In this document: one piece after another, positions 1 through 8,501 of the stretch
Position numbering within the stretch: the first letter of the stretch is position 1
Layout: the number at the start of each line of letters is the position of its first letter
Position numbers and translations under genes: made by a program
Notes under the pieces: generated by a model
Databases searched by the model: none
What the model was told of the DNA's origin: nothing
What the model saw: the letters and a program-made list of their open reading frames with translations, nothing else
Assembly (NCBI GenBank): GCA_021782545.1
Contig: JAJXUW010000006.1
Coordinates: forward strand, 1-39,998
DNA: 39,998 nt
Direction: 5' to 3'
DNA from: Deltaproteobacteria bacterium
GTDB lineage: Bacteria; Desulfobacterota; Desulfuromonadia; Geobacterales; Pseudopelobacteraceae

Positions 1-1861
1 CCAGCCAGGCTACTGCCTCATTCTTGTCGTACACGCCCAGGTAGGTCAGCAGGTCTTCGAAGACTTCCTGCTCGGTCAGATAGGCCTTCCCCTCTTCCAG
101 CCAGCGCTTGATCACGTTGGCGGCGCGGTGGGCGTTGCCAACGCAGGCCACCACGGTCAAGGGGCCGATCTCGGCGTCGCCGCCAGCGAACACGCCGTCG
201 CAGTCGGTCATCAGGGTGCGGGAGAGCGGGTTGCCCATGCTGTCGTTCAGGGCCTTGCCGGCGGCATCCTTCAGCGGCAGGTACTTGGTGACCACGGTGT
301 TCCACTTGGTGATATCGATCCCCATATCCGGCGGGATGAAGCTTAGATCCATATCCTGGCCGATGGCCGGGATGACGGTGTCGCACTCGATCACGAATTC
401 ACTGCCCGGTACCGGCTCGGGACGACGACGGCCGGAGGCGTCCGGCTCGCCCAGGGCCATCCGTACACACTCAACGCCGGTTATCTGCTTGTCGGCATTG
501 GCGATGATCTTGGTGGGCAGCACCTGAAACTCGAACTGTACCCCTTCTTCGTCGGCGCCGTCCACTTCCCAGACGTCAGCCGGCATCTCCTTGCGGGAGC
601 GGCGGTAGACCAGGTAGGATGCCTCGGCTCCTTCACGCAGGGCCACCCGCACGCAGTCGATGGCGGTGTTACCGCCGCCGACCACTACCACCTTCTTGCC
701 CATGCCGGTGGGGCGATGCATGTAGGCATCGCGCAGGAAGTCGATGCCACCCTTCAGGAAGCCTTTGTAGCCGGCATCTTCCCCCTCCACGCCCATCGGT
801 TTGGAACGGTGGGCACCGGGTGCCAGGAACACGGCGTCGTGTTTTGTTTTAAGTTCTGCCAGGGAGATGTCCTGACCCACGCGGCAGTTGTAGACGATCT
901 CCACGCCCATGGACTGGATGATGTCGATATCGCGCTGCAACAGGTGGCGTGGCATCCGGTAGGCCGGGATACCCACGGCAACCATGCCGCCGCCGTAGCC
1001 TTCCGGTAGGGTTTCGTAGATGGTGCTGCGGTAGCCCAGCAGGGCCAGGTAGTAGGCCGCCGCCAGACCGGCCGGGCCGGCGCCTACGATACCGACGGTC
1101 TTGTTCTTCATCGGCACGGTGTTGGCCGGATGCTCCAGCTTGTGCAGCCACTCGTAATCGGAGGCGCTACGCTTCAGCACCATGATGTTGATGGCGTCGT
1201 CCACGTTCTTGCGGCGGCAGGCAGTCTCGCAGGGGTGCGGACAGACCCGGCCGCAGACTGCCGGCAGCGGCATGTTTTCGCGGATGGTGGCCAGTGCATC
1301 GCTGTACTGATAATTCTTGATCTCTTCGACGTACTTGGGGATGTCGATATGGGCCGGACACTTGTCCATGCAGGGAGCGGTGATCTTGTGCAGATACTTC
1401 TCGTTTTTGGCGGTACGGCTGCCGTTGCAGTAGGCCGCAAAGTCATCCCGGTAGTGCTGGACGGCATCCAGCACCGGTTGGGTGGAACTGGGGCAGAGTG
1501 TGCACTTGCAGTTCTGCAGCAGGGTATTCAGGTCGGCCACCTGATCCAGCTCCGTTTCTTTTGCCTGACCGCTCACCACCCTCTTGAGCAGATCGGCCAG
1601 CACCTTGGTCCCCTTTTTGCCGGGGGTACATTTGCCGCAGCAGTACAGGGTCTGCACCCGCTGCATGTACTCGGCCGCCATGGCCGGGATATCGACCCCG
1701 TTGTCGAATACGATCAGGCCGTCCCAGCCCATAAAGGCGCGCAGCGGCTGCTGGCCGTCAAAGGCAACCGGCAGACGGAACGCAGCTTGCGCCGGTTCGC
1801 CGGTTACGCTTCGGTTGTCAACGACATTCCTGCCCCAGGTAGAAAAAACGACATGTGCCAC
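1..1861 (-). CDS. sfrB: SfrB-like NADPH-dependent iron-sulfur flavoprotein, partial (C-terminus outside window)
   Basis: About 620 codons read from a GTG at 1861 to the left edge without a stop, so the 3' end is missing. In order: a NuoF-type 4Fe-4S segment (CGKC at residues 75-78, further Cys near 118-123), a GltD/DPYD-type Fe-S domain (Cys 164, 168, 203, 207, 211, 215), an FAD-binding GAGPAG at 260-265, and a second Rossmann motif GGGNTA for NAD(P)H. This order matches the beta subunit of the Geobacter soluble NADPH:Fe(III) oxidoreductase SfrAB, thought to oxidise NADPH in the cytoplasm. The GTG follows GGAGGT by only 4 bases, but a TGA lies nine codons upstream and the first in-frame ATG is about 43 codons downstream, so GTG is the best start. 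The partner sfrA is not visible and may lie to the left. A GltD-like subunit of another Fe-S oxidoreductase is the alternative. Confidence 0.75.
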   Translation of the reverse strand, partial: MAHVVFSTWGRNVVDNRSVTGEPAQAAFRLPVAFDGQQPLRAFMGWDGLIVFDNGVDIPAMAAEYMQRVQTLYCCGKCTPGKKGTKVLADLLKRVVSGQAKETELDQVADLNTLLQNCKCTLCPSSTQPVLDAVQHYRDDFAAYCNGSRTAKNEKYLHKITAPCMDKCPAHIDIPKYVEEIKNYQYSDALATIRENMPLPAVCGRVCPHPCETACRRKNVDDAINIMVLKRSASDYEWLHKLEHPANTVPMKNKTVGIVGAGPAGLAAAYYLALLGYRSTIYETLPEGYGGGMVAVGIPAYRMPRHLLQRDIDIIQSMGVEIVYNCRVGQDISLAELKTKHDAVFLAPGAHRSKPMGVEGEDAGYKGFLKGGIDFLRDAYMHRPTGMGKKVVVVGGGNTAIDCVRVALREGAEASYLVYRRSRKEMPADVWEVDGADEEGVQFEFQVLPTKIIANADKQITGVECVRMALGEPDASGRRRPEPVPGSEFVIECDTVIPAIGQDMDLSFIPPDMGIDITKWNTVVTKYLPLKDAAGKALNDSMGNPLSRTLMTDCDGVFAGGDAEIGPLTVVACVGNAHRAANVIKRWLEEGKAYLTEQEVFEDLLTYLGVYDKNEAVAWL

Positions 1862-1942
1862 AGCTACCTCCGCAACACGAAAAGCTCAATTATTGCAATG
1901 GCTTAAGTGTTGATAATGACAGACGAAAAGAGTCCGTAGAAT

Positions 1943-1950
1943 TGTATACA
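1943..1950. promoter_or_regulatory. Palindrome TGTATACA upstream of sfrB
   Basis: A perfect 8-base palindrome sits about 80 bases upstream of the sfrB start, in the region where its minus-strand promoter should lie. TGTATACA cores occur in operators of FadR/GntR-type regulators, but no such regulator is encoded nearby. The minus-strand reading also contains TACAAT, a possible -10 hexamer, without a good -35. This is a suggestion from sequence only. Confidence 0.25.
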
Positions 1951-2021
1951 GTATGCCTGCTTACCATAACCGTTCCGCTGAAATCAAGGGAAAAATATTT
2001 GGAATTACGCGATCGACCGCC

Positions 2022-2049
2022 TCAACATTCGATGCTTTTATGCTATAAA
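2022..2049 (+). promoter_or_regulatory. Candidate promoter of the aminopeptidase-mqnD operon
   Basis: TCAACA (2022-2027) is followed after 16 bases by TATAAA (2044-2049), which carries an extended -10 TGC just upstream. It lies 35 bases before the first start codon of the plus-strand operon and after the divergent sfrB gene. Confidence 0.45.
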
Positions 2050-2083
2050 AAACAATCCAGCGAAACAGGGAGAGACAGACATC

Positions 2084-3217
2084 ATGGCGGAGATATATCA
2101 GCAGGCGTTTGGGGCGTTGTTCAGCGTCAATATGGGATATCGTCCAGGTGAGCGAATCCTGGTCTTCAGCGATTTGATCCGCGATGATGAGCGGATCAGT
2201 GGGGCCGATCGCGACCGCCGTGGCCGGTTGCACGCCACGGCCCGGGAATTGGCCGATTTTAGTCGTAACCGTTTGGGTAGCGGCGATTTTGTCGATTTTC
2301 CGGCCACTCCGGCCTCCGGGGCCGAGCCGCCGTTGGTGTTGTGGCAGGCCGTGTTCGGCGAGGCGATTATCGAACAGTTGGAGACCACCGGCCTGCTGGG
2401 GCCGCTCTTGGCCAAGACCATCGACCCTGCCGGGCTGGAACAAGCGCGGGCCATGGTGCTGGCCGGCACGGCAGCCGTGGCCGACATCATCATCGCCCTT
2501 GCTAATAACTCCACCAGCCATACCAACTTCCGCAAGCTGGCCTGTCATGCCGGTGCCCGCTTCGCCTCCCTGCCTCATTTTGATCCGGAGATGTTCGGCA
2601 CCTCGATGACCGTGGACTGGCACGTCCTGGCAGACCGGACGAATCGCCTGGTGGCGGCAGTCAACCGGGCCGAGTGGGTGTATGTGGAGTGCCCCAACGG
2701 TACGGTTATGCATATCTGCAAAAAGGGACGTCTGGCCGAGGGGGACGACGGCCTGCTGACCGCTGACGGCGCCTTCGGCAACCTGCCGGCCGGCGAGGCC
2801 TACCTGGCGCCGCTGGAGGGGGAGAGCCACGGCACCATGGTGATCGAGTGGGGCCCCACGGCCAAGTTGGCCAGCCCGCTGACCCTGACCATTGCCGATG
2901 GCAAGGTGGTGCGGATTGAGGGTGATGACCCGCTTAAACAGCGCCTGGAGGCCAAGTTCAGCGAAAACCCCAACTGCCGCAATCTGGCCGAGCTGGGGAT
3001 CGGCACCAACGACAAGGCCAGTCGGCCTGACAACGTGCTGGAGGCGGAGAAGATCCTCGGCACCATCCATCTGGCCCTGGGGGACAACACCGGTTTCGGC
3101 GGCACGGTTGTCGCGCCGTTCCACGAGGATTACGTTTTCTATCGGCCCACCGTGACCCTGGTGATGCCGGACGGCAGCCAGGAGGTGATTCTGGACAACG
3201 GGAGGCTGCAGTTATGA
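2084..3217 (+). CDS. M29-family (thermophilic-type) aminopeptidase
   Basis: The 377-residue product resembles the metallopeptidase family M29 (AmpS/AmpT/PepS, COG2309), cytoplasmic aminopeptidases that remove N-terminal residues using a two-metal site. Candidate ligands appear in the family order: E303 (AELGIG), H329 (HLALG) and H347-E-D349 near the C-terminus. The length is a little below the usual 400-410 residues. The ATG at 2084 is preceded by AGGGAGAG at good spacing. Its stop overlaps the start of mqnD by four bases (ATGA), so the two are translationally coupled. There is no evident biochemical link to menaquinone synthesis. Substrate specificity cannot be read from the sequence. Confidence 0.82.
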   Translation: MAEIYQQAFGALFSVNMGYRPGERILVFSDLIRDDERISGADRDRRGRLHATARELADFSRNRLGSGDFVDFPATPASGAEPPLVLWQAVFGEAIIEQLETTGLLGPLLAKTIDPAGLEQARAMVLAGTAAVADIIIALANNSTSHTNFRKLACHAGARFASLPHFDPEMFGTSMTVDWHVLADRTNRLVAAVNRAEWVYVECPNGTVMHICKKGRLAEGDDGLLTADGAFGNLPAGEAYLAPLEGESHGTMVIEWGPTAKLASPLTLTIADGKVVRIEGDDPLKQRLEAKFSENPNCRNLAELGIGTNDKASRPDNVLEAEKILGTIHLALGDNTGFGGTVVAPFHEDYVFYRPTVTLVMPDGSQEVILDNGRLQL

Positions 3218-4047
3218 ATCATCCCTTAACCCTCGGTTTTTCCCCCTGCCCCAATGACACCTTCATGTTCTACCCGCTGGTGCACGGCCTGGTGGATACG
3301 GCCGGCCACCGCTTCAACGAACGGCTGGAGGATGTGGAGACCCTGAACCGTCTGGCGGTGAAGGGGGTGCTGGATGTGACCAAGGTCTCCTATGCTGCCT
3401 TAGGACATATCCGCAATGAATATGCCCTGCTCAAGGCCGGCAGCGCCCTGGGGCGGGGTTGCGGACCGCTCTTGGTGGCAAAGGAACCGCTGGATCCGGG
3501 CGATCTCAAGGGTAGGACCATCGCCATCCCGGGTCGCTACACCACCGCCCATCTGCTGATGCGGCTCTATAACCCGGGTCTGGATACCTTCCTGGAGATG
3601 CCGTTCCACGAGATCATGGATGCGGTGATGACCGGCCGGGCCGATGCCGGGGTGATCATCCACGAGTCCCGTTTCACCTATCAGGGCTTCGGCCTGCACC
3701 AGCTGCTGGACCTGGGCGCGTGGTGGGAGGGAGAGACCGGCCTGCCGATCCCGCTGGGGGGGATAGTGGCCCGCCGCAGCCTGGGGGCGGCGACCATCCA
3801 CAGCATCGAGGCGGCCCTGGCGGCCGGGGTGGAGTATGCCCGTGCCAATCCGTCCGAGGCGGCCCAGTATATCCGCGAGCATGCCCAGGAGATGAGCGCC
3901 GAGGTCTGTGCGGCCCACATCGGTCTGTACGTGAACGATTTTTCGCAGGCCCTGGGAGATGAGGGACAGCGGGCCATTGCCGCGCTGCTGCGCCGGGCCG
4001 AGGCGGCCGGCGTGGTGCCCCGCAGCGAGGTGCCGCTGTTCATCTGA
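3214..4047 (+). CDS. mqnD: 1,4-dihydroxy-6-naphthoate synthase (futalosine pathway)
   Basis: The 277-residue protein starts with the diagnostic GFSPCPNDTFMFY motif (residues 8-20) of MqnD, which folds like a periplasmic substrate-binding protein but works in the cytosol. It converts cyclic dehypoxanthine futalosine to 1,4-dihydroxy-6-naphthoate, the late naphthoquinone-ring step of the alternative menaquinone route. Length is typical. It overlaps the upstream aminopeptidase by four bases. No other mqn gene is in the window, so the pathway genes are dispersed. Presence of mqnD implies menaquinone as respiratory quinone made through futalosine rather than the classical Men pathway. Confidence 0.95.
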   Translation: MNHPLTLGFSPCPNDTFMFYPLVHGLVDTAGHRFNERLEDVETLNRLAVKGVLDVTKVSYAALGHIRNEYALLKAGSALGRGCGPLLVAKEPLDPGDLKGRTIAIPGRYTTAHLLMRLYNPGLDTFLEMPFHEIMDAVMTGRADAGVIIHESRFTYQGFGLHQLLDLGAWWEGETGLPIPLGGIVARRSLGAATIHSIEAALAAGVEYARANPSEAAQYIREHAQEMSAEVCAAHIGLYVNDFSQALGDEGQRAIAALLRRAEAAGVVPRSEVPLFI

Positions 4048-4058
4048 AGGGAGGGGAC

Positions 4059-4370
4059 GTGTCGCTGTTTCATGGCCATAAAACGCTGCTGCACGGCATC
4101 CTGCTGGATCATCCGGAGGATGGCGCTGAGCGGTGCGCCGCCTGCGATGCCTCCTGCTGCCGCGGGTTTCCCAGCGTGGAACTGACCGCCGGGGAATACG
4201 CCGAGCTGGAGCGGCTGGGGGCGAAACGGCTGGCGTTCACCCTGGACGGCCGCTTTTATCTGCTGATCGAGGACGGCTGCGAGTTTCTGGACGGCAACCG
4301 GTGCGGCATCTACCAACAGCGGCCGGCGATCTGTCGGCGCTTTACCTGCAGCACCACACGGAGTGCGTGA
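4059..4370 (+). CDS. YkgJ-family cysteine-cluster protein (putative metal chelation)
   Basis: A 103-residue protein with eight cysteines in the CxxCxxxCC...C...C...C...C arrangement of the YkgJ/UPF0153 (CxxCxxCC) family: C26, C29, C33, C34, C74, C82, C92 and C97. The family is predicted to bind zinc or an iron-sulfur cluster, with no agreed reaction. Translation begins at a GTG (4059) preceded by GGGAGGGGA. The gene lies 11 bases after mqnD and ends one base before the ATG of the TerC gene, so it belongs to the same operon. A role in metal handling with the TerC neighbour is only a guess. Confidence 0.75.
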   Translation: MSLFHGHKTLLHGILLDHPEDGAERCAACDASCCRGFPSVELTAGEYAELERLGAKRLAFTLDGRFYLLIEDGCEFLDGNRCGIYQQRPAICRRFTCSTTRSA

Positions 4371-4371
4371 T

Positions 4372-5133
4372 ATGGCATGGCTGACCGATCCCCAGGCCTG
4401 GCTGGCGCTGGTGACCCTGACCGCCCTGGAGATCGTGCTGGGGATCGACAACATCATCTTTATCAGCATCCTGACCGGCAAACTGCCGGAGCGGCAGCGG
4501 GGCACGGCCCAGAAGCTGGGACTCCTGCTGGCCATGTGCACCCGGTTGCTGCTCTTGTTTTCCCTTACGTGGATCATGGGGCTCACCCGGCCGTTCTTCT
4601 CGCTGTTGGGGCGAGATCTAGCGGGACGGGACCTGATCCTGATCGCGGGCGGTCTCTTTCTGCTGGCCAAGAGCACCATGGAGATTCACGACCGCCTGGA
4701 GGGGGAGGAGCATCACGCCGGCGAGGGCAAGGCAGTGGTCTCGTTCCGTGGTGTCCTGGTCCAGATCATGTTCCTGGATATCGTCTTTTCGCTGGATTCC
4801 GTCATCACGGCGGTGGGGATGGCCCGCCAGCTGGCGGTGATGGCCGCGGCGGTGGTGGCCTCGGTGGGGGTGATGCTGTTCTTTGCCGGCGCGGTGGGCC
4901 GTTTTGTCGAGCGGCATCCCACGGTCAAGGTGCTGGCCCTGTCGTTCCTGTTGATGATCGGCATCGCCCTGGTGGCCGATGGCCTCTCATTCCATATCCC
5001 CAAGGGGTATATCTACTTTGCCATGGCCTTCTCGGTGCTGGTGGAGATGCTGAACATCAGGATGCGTGGGAATACGGAACGGCCGGTGCAGCTGCGGCGT
5101 CAACTGGTGGGAGAGCGTGACGAACTGAACTAA
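4372..5133 (+). CDS. TerC-family integral membrane protein (putative metal exporter)
   Basis: The 253-residue hydrophobic protein has about seven membrane segments. It carries the family hallmarks: GIDNIIF near residues 24-30 in the first helix, and LDIVFSLDSV in a middle helix, with acidic and Asn residues inside the membrane. TerC/YoaE/Alx proteins (COG0861) export manganese or act in metal homeostasis at the inner membrane; tellurite resistance is a historical label. I chose ATG 4372, with GGAG eight bases upstream, over the in-frame GTG at 4363, which overlaps the previous gene. It is followed 12 bases later by the DUF4337-type gene. Confidence 0.85.
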   Translation: MAWLTDPQAWLALVTLTALEIVLGIDNIIFISILTGKLPERQRGTAQKLGLLLAMCTRLLLLFSLTWIMGLTRPFFSLLGRDLAGRDLILIAGGLFLLAKSTMEIHDRLEGEEHHAGEGKAVVSFRGVLVQIMFLDIVFSLDSVITAVGMARQLAVMAAAVVASVGVMLFFAGAVGRFVERHPTVKVLALSFLLMIGIALVADGLSFHIPKGYIYFAMAFSVLVEMLNIRMRGNTERPVQLRRQLVGERDELN

Positions 5134-5145
5134 AAGGAGGGGGAG

Positions 5146-5691
5146 ATGTCGAACCGTGAGACGGCTGAGCAGAAGGAGCGCTGGCAGGGATGGTTGGCGC
5201 TCTCAACCGCCATCATGGCGGTACTGGCGGCGCTTACCACGCTCTACATGGGCAAGTATTCGTCGCGGGCCATCATGGCCCAGGGGCAGGAGAGCGACCA
5301 GTGGGCCCACTACCAGGCCAAGAGCATTAAAGGACATACCTTTGAGATCAGCAGGCAGGCCCTGGAGCTGCAGTATCGCTCCCAGAAGGGGTTGTCACCC
5401 CAGGTGGCGGCCGACTATGAAAAGGTGCTGGCCAAGTACGGTGACGAGATCAAACGCTATGAGGCGGAGAAGAAGGAGATCAAGGCCAAGGCCGACGGGA
5501 TTGCCAAGGGCAAGGGGACGGCACAGGATAGGGGGGGGAACTTTGCCTATTCGCTCATCTTCCTGCAGATCGCCATCATGCTCTCATCGTTGGCAAGCCT
5601 GACCAAGCGGCATTACCTCTGGTATATCGGGATGCTGGCCACGGTCGGTTGGCTGTTCTTCTTCCTGGACGGCTGGCTCCTCTTTTACTGA
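5146..5691 (+). CDS. DUF4337-type membrane protein
   Basis: A 181-residue protein with one N-terminal membrane helix (about 17-35), a long charged helical middle rich in Lys, Glu and Gln, and two C-terminal membrane helices (about 137-157 and 162-180). This layout matches the DUF4337 family, whose function is unknown. A strong AAAGGAGGGGGAG precedes the ATG. It is the last gene of the aminopeptidase-mqnD operon. Its 3' end overlaps the converging queF gene by seven bases, leaving no room for an intergenic terminator. Confidence 0.7.
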   Translation: MSNRETAEQKERWQGWLALSTAIMAVLAALTTLYMGKYSSRAIMAQGQESDQWAHYQAKSIKGHTFEISRQALELQYRSQKGLSPQVAADYEKVLAKYGDEIKRYEAEKKEIKAKADGIAKGKGTAQDRGGNFAYSLIFLQIAIMLSSLASLTKRHYLWYIGMLATVGWLFFFLDGWLLFY

Positions 5692-6119
5692 CGCCGGTAG
5701 TCTGCCGTGGGCCAGAACGGGATGCCGCCACGGGGGGTAAACTCACCCTTTACGGTCAGCCAGACCGGGTCCAGAAGGTGCACCAGATCGTTGCAGATCC
5801 GGTTGACCCCGGCCTCGTGGAATTCGCCGTGCATCCGGAATGACCCCAGGTACAGCTTGAGGCTCTTGCTCTCCACGCAGCGCTGGTCCGGCTGATAGTC
5901 GATGATGATGGTGGCGAAGTCGGGCTGGCCGGTCATCGGACAGAGGCAGGTGAACTCGGGGCAGACGATATGCAGGGTGCCGGTGCAGCCGCTGGGGTTC
6001 GCGGCCCGGTTGGCAAACGGTGAGGGGAACCACTCCAGAAGCTCTGCGTCCGGTGCGTCGTAACGATAGCTGGTGGCCGCGCCTTCGCCAAGGGCCTTTA
6101 GTCCTTCATGCAGATTCAT
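5685..6119 (-). CDS. queF: NADPH-dependent 7-cyano-7-deazaguanine reductase
   Basis: The 144-residue protein is a unimodular (type I, Bacillus-like) QueF, which reduces the nitrile of preQ0 to the amine preQ1 for queuosine synthesis in tRNA. The catalytic stretch [11 protein letters not shown] gives nucleophile C60 and acid D67. The NADPH-binding stretch [13 protein letters not shown] follows, and H101-E102 match the substrate-binding His-Glu of the family. Spacing agrees with the Bacillus enzyme. I chose ATG 6119, which follows GAGG at good distance; a longer reading to 6188 adds a tail with no homology signal. It stands alone on the minus strand, divergent from the MaoC gene. Confidence 0.93.
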   Translation of the reverse strand: MNLHEGLKALGEGAATSYRYDAPDAELLEWFPSPFANRAANPSGCTGTLHIVCPEFTCLCPMTGQPDFATIIIDYQPDQRCVESKSLKLYLGSFRMHGEFHEAGVNRICNDLVHLLDPVWLTVKGEFTPRGGIPFWPTADYRRQ

Positions 6120-6133
6120 ACTGCACCTCGTAC

Positions 6134-6161
6134 TTGCAAACTGGTACGCATCACGTACAAT
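6134..6161 (+). promoter_or_regulatory. Candidate promoter of the MaoC-like gene
   Basis: TTGCAA (6134-6139), a 16-base spacer and TACAAT (6156-6161) form a plausible sigma-70 promoter in the short gap between queF and the divergent hydratase gene. Confidence 0.4.
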
Positions 6162-6204
6162 TCCCTCTATACCACGGTATTGTCGCAATAGGAAAGGAGA
6201 AGCG

Positions 6205-6681
6205 ATGTCAGCTACAGCCCAGTTGCTGACCGTCTACCGCCAGCGCACGGGGGCCGAGATCGCCGTTGGTGACTGGCTGTCGATTGACCAGAAGCGGATC
6301 GATGCCTTTGCCCAGGCCACCGGCGATTTTCAGTGGATTCATACCGATCCTGTGCGGGCCGTCGCTGATTCTCCGTACCGTAGTACCGTTGCCCACGGTT
6401 TTCTGACCCTGTCGCTGTTGCCGTTTTTGACGCACGCCAATGAACCGGGACAGTTTGAAACCAACTATCCCGGCATGCGGTTGCGGGTGAACTATGGCCT
6501 GAACAAGGTCCGCTTCCCGGCGCCGGTCCGGCCAGGAGACCGCATCCGTGCACGAACAACGGTGCTTGGGGCTGAACTGGCCGGTTACGGTGTGGAGATC
6601 GTCTATCAGCTGACCGTCGAGATCGAAGGTCACCCAAAACCCGCCTGTGTGGCAGAACAGGTGATCCGCGTCTATCCATGA
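6205..6681 (+). CDS. MaoC-like (R)-specific enoyl-CoA hydratase
   Basis: A 158-residue single hot-dog-fold protein of the MaoC/NodN group. The hydratase motif is present: D41 and H46 in [10 protein letters not shown], followed by [10 protein letters not shown]. These residues form the Asp/His pair that adds water across trans-2-enoyl-CoA to give (R)-3-hydroxyacyl-CoA. The start ATG 6205 has AAAGGAGA seven bases upstream; an upstream in-frame ATG at 6073 overlaps the queF coding region and lacks support. The substrate is unknown; fatty-acid or side-chain catabolism is typical. No partner gene is adjacent. Confidence 0.8.
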   Translation: MSATAQLLTVYRQRTGAEIAVGDWLSIDQKRIDAFAQATGDFQWIHTDPVRAVADSPYRSTVAHGFLTLSLLPFLTHANEPGQFETNYPGMRLRVNYGLNKVRFPAPVRPGDRIRARTTVLGAELAGYGVEIVYQLTVEIEGHPKPACVAEQVIRVYP

Positions 6682-6748
6682 GGCCGGCGCTGCCGCCGAT
6701 TAATGCAAGGTTGATTGTCCTGCGTGGTGCGTTTGGTAAAAAGGTCCT

Positions 6749-7912
6749 ATGCAGTTTGCCCTGAACGAACAGATACGCGCCGTTCATGCGCCGCCGATCA
6801 GCGAGGTGGCTGCCTGGGCTGCCGGGCGTCCCGCCGGCGCACCGCCTGTGGTTGATCTCTGTCAGGCGGTGCCTGATTATGGCCCCCCTCCAGACCTGTT
6901 GGCCCATCTGCACCGTGTGGTGGATGATCCTGGCACCTGCCGCTACACGCCGGATGAAGGGCTGCTGGAGGTGCGCCAGGCGGTCTGTGACCGCTACCGG
7001 CGGCGTTACGCCGCGCAGGTGGAGCCGGGGCAGTTCTGTCTCACCGTGGGTGCCAGCGCCGCCTTCTGGCTGGCCATGCTGGTGCTCTGTCAGGCTGGCG
7101 ACGAGGTGATTTTGCAGCTGCCCTGCTATTTTGATCATCCGATGGCCTTACGCAGCCTGGGCATCCGACCAGTCTATGCGCCGTTTGTCGAAAAGGAGCG
7201 CGGCCTGCCCAATCCCGCCAGCATCGCCCCGTTGATCACGCCCCGTACCAGGGCGATCCTGCTGGTCTCTCCCAGCAACCCTACCGGTACGGTCATCCCG
7301 CCCGACCGGTTGCGGGAGTGTTATCATCTTGCCCGGCAGCACCGTATCGCCATGGTGCTGGATGAGACCTACAGCGATTTCGTCGAGGGGATGCCCCACG
7401 ATCTTTTTACCGCTGCGCAATGGCAGGAGACCCTGGTGCAGGTGATGTCTTTCGGCAAGAGCTATGCCCTGACCGGCTACCGGGCCGGTCTTCTGGCGGC
7501 GGCGCCCGGCTTCATCGACCAGGCGCTGAAGCTGCAGGACACCATGACCGTCTGTCAGCCCCGTATCACCCAACGGGCCTTGCAGTACGGTCTGGAGCGG
7601 CTGGATGACTGGGTGGCAGGCAACCGGGGGATGATGGCGCAACGTCACGACCGCTTTGTAGCTGAATTCACCCTGCCGGGCAACCGTTTCCGGCTGGCTG
7701 CCAGCGGCAGTTTTTTTGCCTGGGTCAGGCACCCTTTTGCCGGGTGTAGCTCCCGCGAGGTGTCCCGCCATCTGGCGCTCGAGGCAGGTCTGCTGACCCT
7801 GCCGGGAGAGGTGTTCGGGCCTGGCATGGAAGGCTACCTGCGGCTGGCCTTGGGTAACCTTCGGGAGCCGATGATTTCAGAGGCGGTAGGGCGTTTTCGG
7901 GCGGCAGGCTGA
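6749..7912 (+). CDS. PLP-dependent class I/II aminotransferase
   Basis: The 387-residue fold-type I enzyme shows all the usual marks: NPTG (177-180), DETY (205-208), the PLP-binding Lys in SFGKSYALTGYRAG (K237), R245, and a C-terminal arginine in LRLALGN that binds the substrate carboxylate. It is cytosolic and transfers amino groups between an amino acid and a 2-oxo acid. Sequence alone does not fix the substrate; aspartate, aromatic or alanine-type specificity are all possible. It follows the MaoC gene by 67 bases on the same strand, with AAAAGG before the ATG, and may be co-transcribed. Confidence 0.85.
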   Translation: MQFALNEQIRAVHAPPISEVAAWAAGRPAGAPPVVDLCQAVPDYGPPPDLLAHLHRVVDDPGTCRYTPDEGLLEVRQAVCDRYRRRYAAQVEPGQFCLTVGASAAFWLAMLVLCQAGDEVILQLPCYFDHPMALRSLGIRPVYAPFVEKERGLPNPASIAPLITPRTRAILLVSPSNPTGTVIPPDRLRECYHLARQHRIAMVLDETYSDFVEGMPHDLFTAAQWQETLVQVMSFGKSYALTGYRAGLLAAAPGFIDQALKLQDTMTVCQPRITQRALQYGLERLDDWVAGNRGMMAQRHDRFVAEFTLPGNRFRLAASGSFFAWVRHPFAGCSSREVSRHLALEAGLLTLPGEVFGPGMEGYLRLALGNLREPMISEAVGRFRAAG

Positions 7913-7951
7913 TGGTTAACAAGGCACCTCGGTTTGGCAACAGGCTTGCCG

Positions 7952-7980
7952 TTGACCTGAACCGGGGGTAGTCTTACAAA
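7952..7980 (+). promoter_or_regulatory. Candidate promoter of the small secreted protein gene
   Basis: TTGACC (7952-7957), 17-base spacer, TACAAA (7975-7980). It lies 40 bases before the gene starting at 8020. Confidence 0.4.
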
Positions 7981-8019
7981 GGTAACAACGCTGTGTATCC
8001 ATTGCGGGGAGGTTTGGGC

Positions 8020-8415
8020 ATGAAGAAACTCGGTTTGGCGCTTGTGCTGGTGGTCCTCTGGGCGGTATCAGCCTCGGCTGCGTGGGTGTATCTCAAGGAT
8101 GGCAGCTGGATTAACGCCAGAAAGGTCTGGCGCGAAAAGGGCAAGGTGGTGGTGCTGGTGAATCGTGATTCCATCACCGCCTTTGCCAACAGCGAGGTTA
8201 ACCTGAAAAAGACCTTCCCCCATCGGAAAAAACGGTTCAAGCCGGTGGCCTCCGCCGGCGTCGCACCGGCGGTTGCACGGCCGTCGCACAAGGATGGAGC
8301 GATCGCGCCGCCTGACATGTCGACCAGACTGCCGGAACGTGAGCCACCCAAGGCCGACGATGAGGGGGTCATCCGCCGGCAGCAACGAGAAATGGAACAG
8401 CGCCTGAACGAGTAG
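8020..8415 (+). CDS. Small secreted protein of unknown function
   Basis: A 131-residue product with a clear Sec signal peptide (Lys-Lys start, hydrophobic core, cleavage likely after SASA near residue 24). The mature part opens with a short beta-rich stretch resembling a domain seen in periplasmic proteins (WVYLKDGSWINARKVW). It then becomes basic, then proline- and charge-rich, with a helical, Gln/Arg/Glu-rich C-terminus. The ATG at 8020 has GGGGAGG seven bases upstream; a longer frame from 7993 would spoil the signal peptide. I do not recognise a named family. It is monocistronic and ends at a strong terminator shared with hemB. Confidence 0.65.
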   Translation: MKKLGLALVLVVLWAVSASAAWVYLKDGSWINARKVWREKGKVVVLVNRDSITAFANSEVNLKKTFPHRKKRFKPVASAGVAPAVARPSHKDGAIAPPDMSTRLPEREPPKADDEGVIRRQQREMEQRLNE

Positions 8416-8442
8416 CGGCTGGGATATGGTGGATTGGAGTAC

Positions 8443-8477
8443 AAAAGAGGCGGCCCCTGCAGGCGACCGCCTCTTTT
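8443..8477. terminator. Bidirectional rho-independent terminator
   Basis: A perfect 11-base stem (AAAAGAGGCGG / CCGCCTCTTTT) with a 13-base loop. A-rich and T-rich ends let it serve both the secreted-protein gene on the plus strand and hemB on the minus strand, which converge here. Confidence 0.85.
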
Positions 8478-8501
8478 CTTTGTATGCGCGGGAGTGGACG
8501 G

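Noticed and set aside
1130-1906. Plus-strand open frame of 258 codons opposite sfrB
   Set aside because: The minus strand has a continuous Fe-S flavoprotein reading with all cysteine motifs, so this frame is a shadow.
1961-3124. Minus-strand open frame of 387 codons opposite the aminopeptidase
   Set aside because: The composition is typical of an antisense shadow, and the plus strand carries conserved M29 residues.
7936-7950. GGCAA-CAGGC-TTGCC hairpin after the aminotransferase
   Set aside because: The stem is only five bases with no T-run, too weak to call a terminator.
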